From the NCBI GenBank assembly GCA_038245795.1, contig JBBRSC010000210.1:1-6034 (forward strand): a stretch of 6,034 nt of DNA, read 5' to 3'. The translations under genes and the position numbers were made by a program. The notes below the pieces were generated by a model that had not been told where the DNA came from, searched no databases, and was given only the letters and a program-made list of their open reading frames with translations. Origin of the DNA: JBBRSC01 sp038245795 (GTDB lineage Bacteria > Actinomycetota > Acidimicrobiia > Acidimicrobiales > Microtrichaceae). Every line of letters starts with the position of its first letter. The stretch's first letter is position 1. Positions 1 through 6,034 of the stretch are shown here, piece by piece.

Positions 1-3450
<3,450 letters not shown>

Positions 3451-3451
3451 C

Positions 3452-4915
3452 ATGGGTAAGCCCACCGGTTTTCTCGAATTTGGTCGCGAGCTTCCGGCCC
3501 GACGGCCGGTGCCGGTTCGGCTCCGAGATTGGAATGAGGTGTACGAGCCCTTCGATGATGCAGTGCTCAAGGAGCAGGCATCGCGATGCATGGATTGCGG
3601 GATTCCGTTCTGCAACAACGGCTGCCCGCTCGGCAATCTGATTCCGGATTGGAACGATCTCGTCTACAAGGATCGGTGGCGCGACGCCATCGAACGGCTC
3701 CACGCCACCAACAACTTCCCGGAGTTCACGGGCAGGCTCTGTCCGGCGCCGTGCGAGTCGGCGTGCGTCCTCGGCATCAATCAGGACGCCGTGACCATCA
3801 AGCAGGTCGAGGTCTCGATCATCGATCGCGCTTGGAACGAAGGTTGGGTCGTGCCGGTGCGTCCCGCGCAGCTCACCGGCAAGAGCGTGGCGGTCGTCGG
3901 TTCGGGTCCGGCAGGCCTCGCAGTTGCCCAGCAACTGACACGTGCAGGACATCGGGTGGTCGTCTACGAACGGGCGGACCGCATCGGCGGCCTGCTGCGC
4001 TACGGCATCCCCGAGTTCAAGATGGAGAAACGCGTCCTCGATCGTCGGCTTGCCCAGATGCGCGCCGAGGGAACCGAGTTCCGGACCAACATCGAGGTCG
4101 GCACCGACCTGAGCATGGACGAGTTGCGTGCCGATCACGACGGGGTCGTGCTGGCCATTGGGGCCACCGCTTGGCGTGATCTCCCCATTCCCGGACGTGA
4201 CTTCACGGGCGTCTATCAGGCGATGGAGTTCCTGCCATGGGCGAACCGCGTCCAGGAGGGCGACCTCGAGACGGCACCGATTTCGGCTGAGGGCAAGCGG
4301 GTCGTGATCATCGGTGGCGGGGACACCGGCGCCGATTGCCTGGGCACGTCGCATCGACAGGGCGCGACGTCGATCCACCAGTTCGAGATCATGCCGCGGC
4401 CCGATGACCTCCGGCCCGACGTGAACCCGTGGCCGACCTGGCCGATGATCTACCGGGTCAGCTCTGCACACGAGGAAGGCGGCGAACGCGTCTATGCAGT
4501 CAATACCGAAGCCTTCATCGGCGACGCCGACGGCAAACTGACAGCCCTCCGATTCCACGAAGTCGTCCAGGAGATGGTCGATGGGCGACCGACGTTCACG
4601 AAGGTCGACGGGAGCGATGTCGAGTTGCCGGTCGACCTCGTGTTTCTGGCAATGGGCTTCGTGGGACCCGAGCGGACGTCGCTGCTCGAAGGCCTCGGCG
4701 TCGAACTCGATCCGCGCGGCAACGTGGCACGCGACGCCGACTATGCGACATCAGTTGATGATGTGTGGGTGTGCGGCGACGCCGGACGCGGTCAGAGCCT
4801 CATTGTGTGGGCGATCGCTGAAGGGCGATCCTGCGCAGCGGCCGTCGACGCAGCGTTGATGGGCGAGACCCAGCTCCCCGCGCCGATCGCGCCCACGGCA
4901 CGACCGCTCGTCTGA
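3452..4915 (+). CDS. gltD: glutamate synthase (NADPH) small/beta subunit
   Basis: GltD oxidises NADPH on FAD and passes electrons through Fe-S clusters to GltB. The 487 residues are close to the usual 470-490. The N-terminal Fer4_20-type domain carries C46, C49, C54 and C58 (CMDCGIPFC then NNGC) and C97, C101 and C105 (CPAPCESAC), the set that ligates two 4Fe-4S clusters in this family. The FAD Rossmann motif VVGSGPAGLA lies at 148-157, followed by GGLLRYGIPEFKM at 179-191. The NADPH Rossmann motif IIGGGDTGADC lies at 286-296. The second FAD contact, VCGDAGRGQSL, is at 440-450. The ATG comes one base after the gltB stop, and only a weak purine run (GAAAGTG, 3438-3444) precedes it, so translation is probably coupled to gltB. 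All motifs are intact. Related pyridine-nucleotide oxidoreductases share this fold, but adjacency to gltB settles the call. Confidence 0.97.
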   Translation: MGKPTGFLEFGRELPARRPVPVRLRDWNEVYEPFDDAVLKEQASRCMDCGIPFCNNGCPLGNLIPDWNDLVYKDRWRDAIERLHATNNFPEFTGRLCPAPCESACVLGINQDAVTIKQVEVSIIDRAWNEGWVVPVRPAQLTGKSVAVVGSGPAGLAVAQQLTRAGHRVVVYERADRIGGLLRYGIPEFKMEKRVLDRRLAQMRAEGTEFRTNIEVGTDLSMDELRADHDGVVLAIGATAWRDLPIPGRDFTGVYQAMEFLPWANRVQEGDLETAPISAEGKRVVIIGGGDTGADCLGTSHRQGATSIHQFEIMPRPDDLRPDVNPWPTWPMIYRVSSAHEEGGERVYAVNTEAFIGDADGKLTALRFHEVVQEMVDGRPTFTKVDGSDVELPVDLVFLAMGFVGPERTSLLEGLGVELDPRGNVARDADYATSVDDVWVCGDAGRGQSLIVWAIAEGRSCAAAVDAALMGETQLPAPIAPTARPLV

Positions 4916-4917
4916 GT

Positions 4918-4946
4918 CTGACACCAACCCGGGACGGTTCGGTCAG
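4918..4946. terminator. candidate bidirectional terminator hairpin between convergent genes
   Basis: CTGAC (4918-4922) can pair with GTCAG (4942-4946), and inside it AACC (4926-4929) with GGTT (4936-4939) around a six-base loop. A further C-G pair (4924/4941), a one-base bulge and a C/C mismatch join the two stems. The hairpin fills the space between the gltD stop (4913-4915) and the end of the opposing gene, whose stop codon (4943-4945) lies inside one arm. On the + side it is followed by TTCGTTCGTTCG, which is T-containing but not a true U tract; on the - side there is no T run. The position fits a shared terminator. The stem is imperfect and the function is inferred. Confidence 0.4.
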
Positions 4947-5677
4947 TTCGTTCGTTCGATCAGGCCGCGAGACATGAGATCATGGAGCACCGAGCACACA
5001 TCGAACGCGCCGCGCCCCACGGCCGAGATGGCCTGAGTGACGCTTCGTCGGCCGTCGAGCACGACGAGGACCGACCATTCCTCTGGCGTGAGGCTGATCT
5101 CGGAGATGTCAGCGGCGAGCCGCCGGCGCGGCCGGAAGATGCTGGACACCGAAGGGATCGACTCGGCAATTCGCTTCCAACGATCAACCCGATCGAGGGC
5201 CTCGATGATCACCGAGGTGGTGTCGAAGCGGAGCAGCTCGGGCAGTGGTGGCGGCACCGAGGGGGAGAACACATAGCGATCGCTCGACGGCAGCATGGCA
5301 CCGAAAACGCTGGTCACGACATGGGTTCGGACCACATCGACGGCGGACGATCCGAAGCGCTGGACGAGCGTGGTGGCGCAGGCCACGTCGTTGGCCGCCG
5401 AGCCCTCGGCGAGCTCGCCCAGCTCGGTGGGTTCCCAGACTCCGCTGGCGCCGGCCGTGGCGCGGAGCGATGTGCCCCCTCGTTGGCCAGCCATTCCGAT
5501 GGCGCCGTCGATGATGACGACCCAGACCGGTGATGTCTCACCGATCCGGAGCGTTCCGGTCACACCCGACTCGGCCAGCGATTCGAAGAGATGGCGACCG
5601 TCGACTTCGAGGAGCGAACCGGTCCATGGCGCGCCGGTCTCCGGCGGAGCCTGAACTGTGACGGGATCGGGTGACAT
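4943..5677 (-). CDS. DUF4388-domain protein with C-terminal winged-helix-like segment
   Basis: This is a predicted 244-residue cytoplasmic protein with no signal peptide or membrane segment. Residues 18-63 (WTGSLLEVDGRHLFESL, then SGVTGTLRI, then VWVVIIDGAIGMA) match the DUF4388 pattern: a short strand, a helix, a 'tGtL' strand and a '-v-i-dG-i--A' strand. Relatives of this domain occur in PatA-like and gliding or signalling proteins and are thought to mediate protein contacts. A helical middle follows (about 95-175), then a basic run FRPRRR (181-186). Residues 196-242 (LTPEEWSVLVVLDGRRSV to VLHDLMSRGLI) look like a small winged helix, common at the C terminus of actinobacterial DUF4388 proteins. 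I chose ATG 5677 because the domain begins soon after it. The frame stays open upstream, but that stretch is Ser/Arg-rich and runs antisense to the next gene's start. The ribosome-binding site is weak (AAGAAC), and a GTG two codons upstream is possible. The gene is divergent from the membrane protein at 5880. Its function is unknown; a signalling adaptor or regulator is inferred. Confidence 0.8.
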   Translation of the reverse strand: MSPDPVTVQAPPETGAPWTGSLLEVDGRHLFESLAESGVTGTLRIGETSPVWVVIIDGAIGMAGQRGGTSLRATAGASGVWEPTELGELAEGSAANDVACATTLVQRFGSSAVDVVRTHVVTSVFGAMLPSSDRYVFSPSVPPPLPELLRFDTTSVIIEALDRVDRWKRIAESIPSVSSIFRPRRRLAADISEISLTPEEWSVLVVLDGRRSVTQAISAVGRGAFDVCSVLHDLMSRGLIERTN

Positions 5678-5708
5678 GGACACTGTTCTTGACGGTAGCG
5701 GTTGATGT

Positions 5709-5737
5709 GCCGAGTTCAGCGTCCGCGAGCCGAGTTC
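5709..5737. repeat. 9-bp direct repeat GCCGAGTTC, two copies 20 bp apart
   Basis: GCCGAGTTC occurs exactly at 5709-5717 and again at 5729-5737. The start-to-start distance of 20 bp is close to two turns of B-DNA, which would place both copies on the same helix face. The pair lies 32 bp upstream of the DUF4388 gene start and about 140 bp upstream of the membrane-protein start. Paired direct repeats with this phasing are typical of sites for dimeric regulators such as two-component response regulators. The identity is seen directly; the operator role is inferred, and a chance match is possible. Confidence 0.4.
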
Positions 5738-5765
5738 TCCTGATTCATTCGACCTACATCGTTTC

Positions 5766-5819
5766 TGAGGATGCTGGGCCGTTTTCCTCAAGCACTGGCA
5801 CCCGGGATCCGATGAGGAA
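5766..5819 (+). repeat. TGAGGA / TCCTCA / TGAGGA alternating inverted repeats
   Basis: TGAGGA at 5766-5771 is complementary to TCCTCA at 5785-5790. That same segment, extended to TTCCTCA (5784-5790), is also complementary to TGAGGAA at 5813-5819. The middle arm can therefore pair upstream (6 bp, 13-base loop) or downstream (7 bp, 22-base loop), but not both. If transcribed, this lies in the 5' leader of the gene starting at 5880. It could equally be a set of protein-binding half-sites in DNA. It matches no known riboswitch class that I can recognise. Confidence 0.35.
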
Positions 5820-5824
5820 CCGAG

Positions 5825-5841
5825 GTGGTGAAGGTCACCGC
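5825..5841 (+). repeat. short perfect-stem hairpin in the leader of the membrane-sensor gene
   Basis: GTGGTGA (5825-5831) pairs with TCACCGC (5835-5841), including one G-U pair, around a three-base AGG loop. The innermost five pairs, GGTGA and TCACC, are perfect. The left arm contains the purine-rich sequence that would serve as ribosome-binding site for the alternative start at 5844. In a transcript this hairpin could hide that site and favour the start at 5880. It is not followed by a T run, so it is unlikely to be an intrinsic terminator. Confidence 0.3.
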
Positions 5842-5865
5842 GCATGGACCCCGTGTCCGCGCCAC

Positions 5866-5873
5866 AGGGAAGG
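5866..5873 (+). promoter_or_regulatory. ribosome-binding site deciding the start at 5880
   Basis: AGGGAAGG ends six bases before ATG 5880, a good spacing and the clearest Shine-Dalgarno match in the window. It favours 5880 over the in-frame ATG at 5844, which would add the 12 residues MDPVSAPQGRFE and has a more distant purine run (GAGGTGGTGAAGG, 5822-5834). Confidence 0.6.
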
Positions 5874-5879
5874 TTCGAG

Positions 5880-6034
5880 ATGCTGTCTCGACTCAACGTT
5901 CGAAACAAACTGCTGGTCATCCTGCTGCCGCTCCTGGTCGCCGTCGCGGCCTTGGCGGGCATTGGGGTTCTCGATCGTCTCGGCACACGTGACCAGGCGC
6001 GCGAAAACCAGGACTTCGTCTCCACGGCGAGGGC
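5880..6034 (+). CDS. N-terminus of a membrane sensor, probably a NIT-type histidine kinase, cut by the window end
   Basis: Only 51 complete codons are present, with no stop before the end of the window. The peptide starts MLSRLNVRNK, a short basic cytoplasmic stretch, then has one hydrophobic segment (about residues 11-31, LLVILLPLLVAVAALAGIGVL). A charged stretch, DRLGTRDQARENQDF, follows and would lie outside the membrane. This layout and the wording resemble the start of actinobacterial sensor kinases with a nitrate/nitrite-sensing (NIT) domain, in which a 'vR-KLL-ilLlPLl' anchor leads directly into the external helical domain. No kinase or HAMP region is visible, so the call rests on resemblance of the N terminus alone. 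A chemoreceptor or diguanylate cyclase would also fit. The start is set by the AGGGAAGG site just upstream. It is divergent from the DUF4388 gene. Confidence 0.6.
   Translation, partial: MLSRLNVRNKLLVILLPLLVAVAALAGIGVLDRLGTRDQARENQDFVSTAR

Larger units (their letters stand above)
5678..5879. promoter_or_regulatory. divergent intergenic control region
   Basis: These 202 bases separate the starts of the two divergent genes, so promoters for both should lie here. No convincing -35/-10 pair is visible on either strand. A TTGACG at 5689-5694 (+) has no -10 at the right distance. GAGTTC (5732-5737) and TACATC (5755-5760), 17 bases apart, make only a poor match. The region does contain a spaced direct repeat and several inverted repeats, listed separately. 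No small ORF with a ribosome-binding site was found in it. The promoter role follows from gene orientation, not from a recognised motif. Confidence 0.55.

Noticed and set aside
4982..5654. Plus-strand open frames (79-183 codons) opposite the DUF4388 gene
   Set aside because: Their translations are low-complexity Arg/Gly/Ser text with no motif, whereas the minus-strand frame gives a coherent domain architecture.
5689..5717. TTGACG as a -35 element of a sigma-70-type promoter
   Set aside because: No TANNNT-like -10 is found 16-18 bases downstream.
5784..5879. A known riboswitch (cobalamin, c-di-GMP or c-di-AMP class) in the sensor leader
   Set aside because: Some short words look suggestive, but the conserved cores of these classes are not present as far as I can read; only generic hairpins are supported.
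5678..6025. Upstream extension of the DUF4388 frame to a start at 6025 (360 residues), or to an ATG at 5845
   Set aside because: The extra residues are Ser/Arg-rich and unstructured, run antisense to the sensor start at 5880 with its good ribosome-binding site, and are not part of the DUF4388 domain.

Overview
The window is GC-rich, with strong G/C preference at third codon positions in every gene, and looks like part of an actinobacterial chromosome. The glutamate synthase sequence, the DUF4388 protein and the short start of a NIT-type membrane sensor together suggest Acidimicrobiia or a related deep actinobacterial lineage. That placement is an inference from remembered family resemblance, not from a search.

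Layout. Positions 1-3450 (+) hold the C-terminal three quarters of gltB, the large (alpha) subunit of glutamate synthase (GOGAT); its 5' end lies before the window. After a single base comes gltD (3452-4915, +), the complete small (beta) subunit. The two genes form a tight operon. Their products make the NADPH-dependent enzyme that converts glutamine plus 2-oxoglutarate into two glutamates, the second half of ammonium assimilation. All cofactor motifs visible in both subunits are intact.

A 27-base gap with a hairpin that could end transcription from both sides separates gltD from a convergent gene (4943-5677, -). That gene encodes a 244-residue protein with an N-terminal DUF4388-like domain and a C-terminal winged-helix-like segment. 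A 202-base divergent intergenic region follows. It contains a 9-bp direct repeat spaced exactly 20 bp and several inverted repeats, two of which share one arm. At 5880 a membrane protein begins on the + strand and is cut by the window end; its 51 visible residues resemble the start of actinobacterial nitrate/nitrite-sensing (NIT) sensor kinases.

The gltBD part is ordinary core metabolism. The less ordinary part is the right end, where a DUF4388/winged-helix protein and a probable membrane sensor are transcribed away from a shared, repeat-containing control region. This may be the edge of a signalling cluster of the kind that in actinobacteria also carries roadblock proteins and small GTPases, but none of those partners is in the window. 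No RNA genes, CRISPR arrays, insertion sequences or attachment sites were seen.
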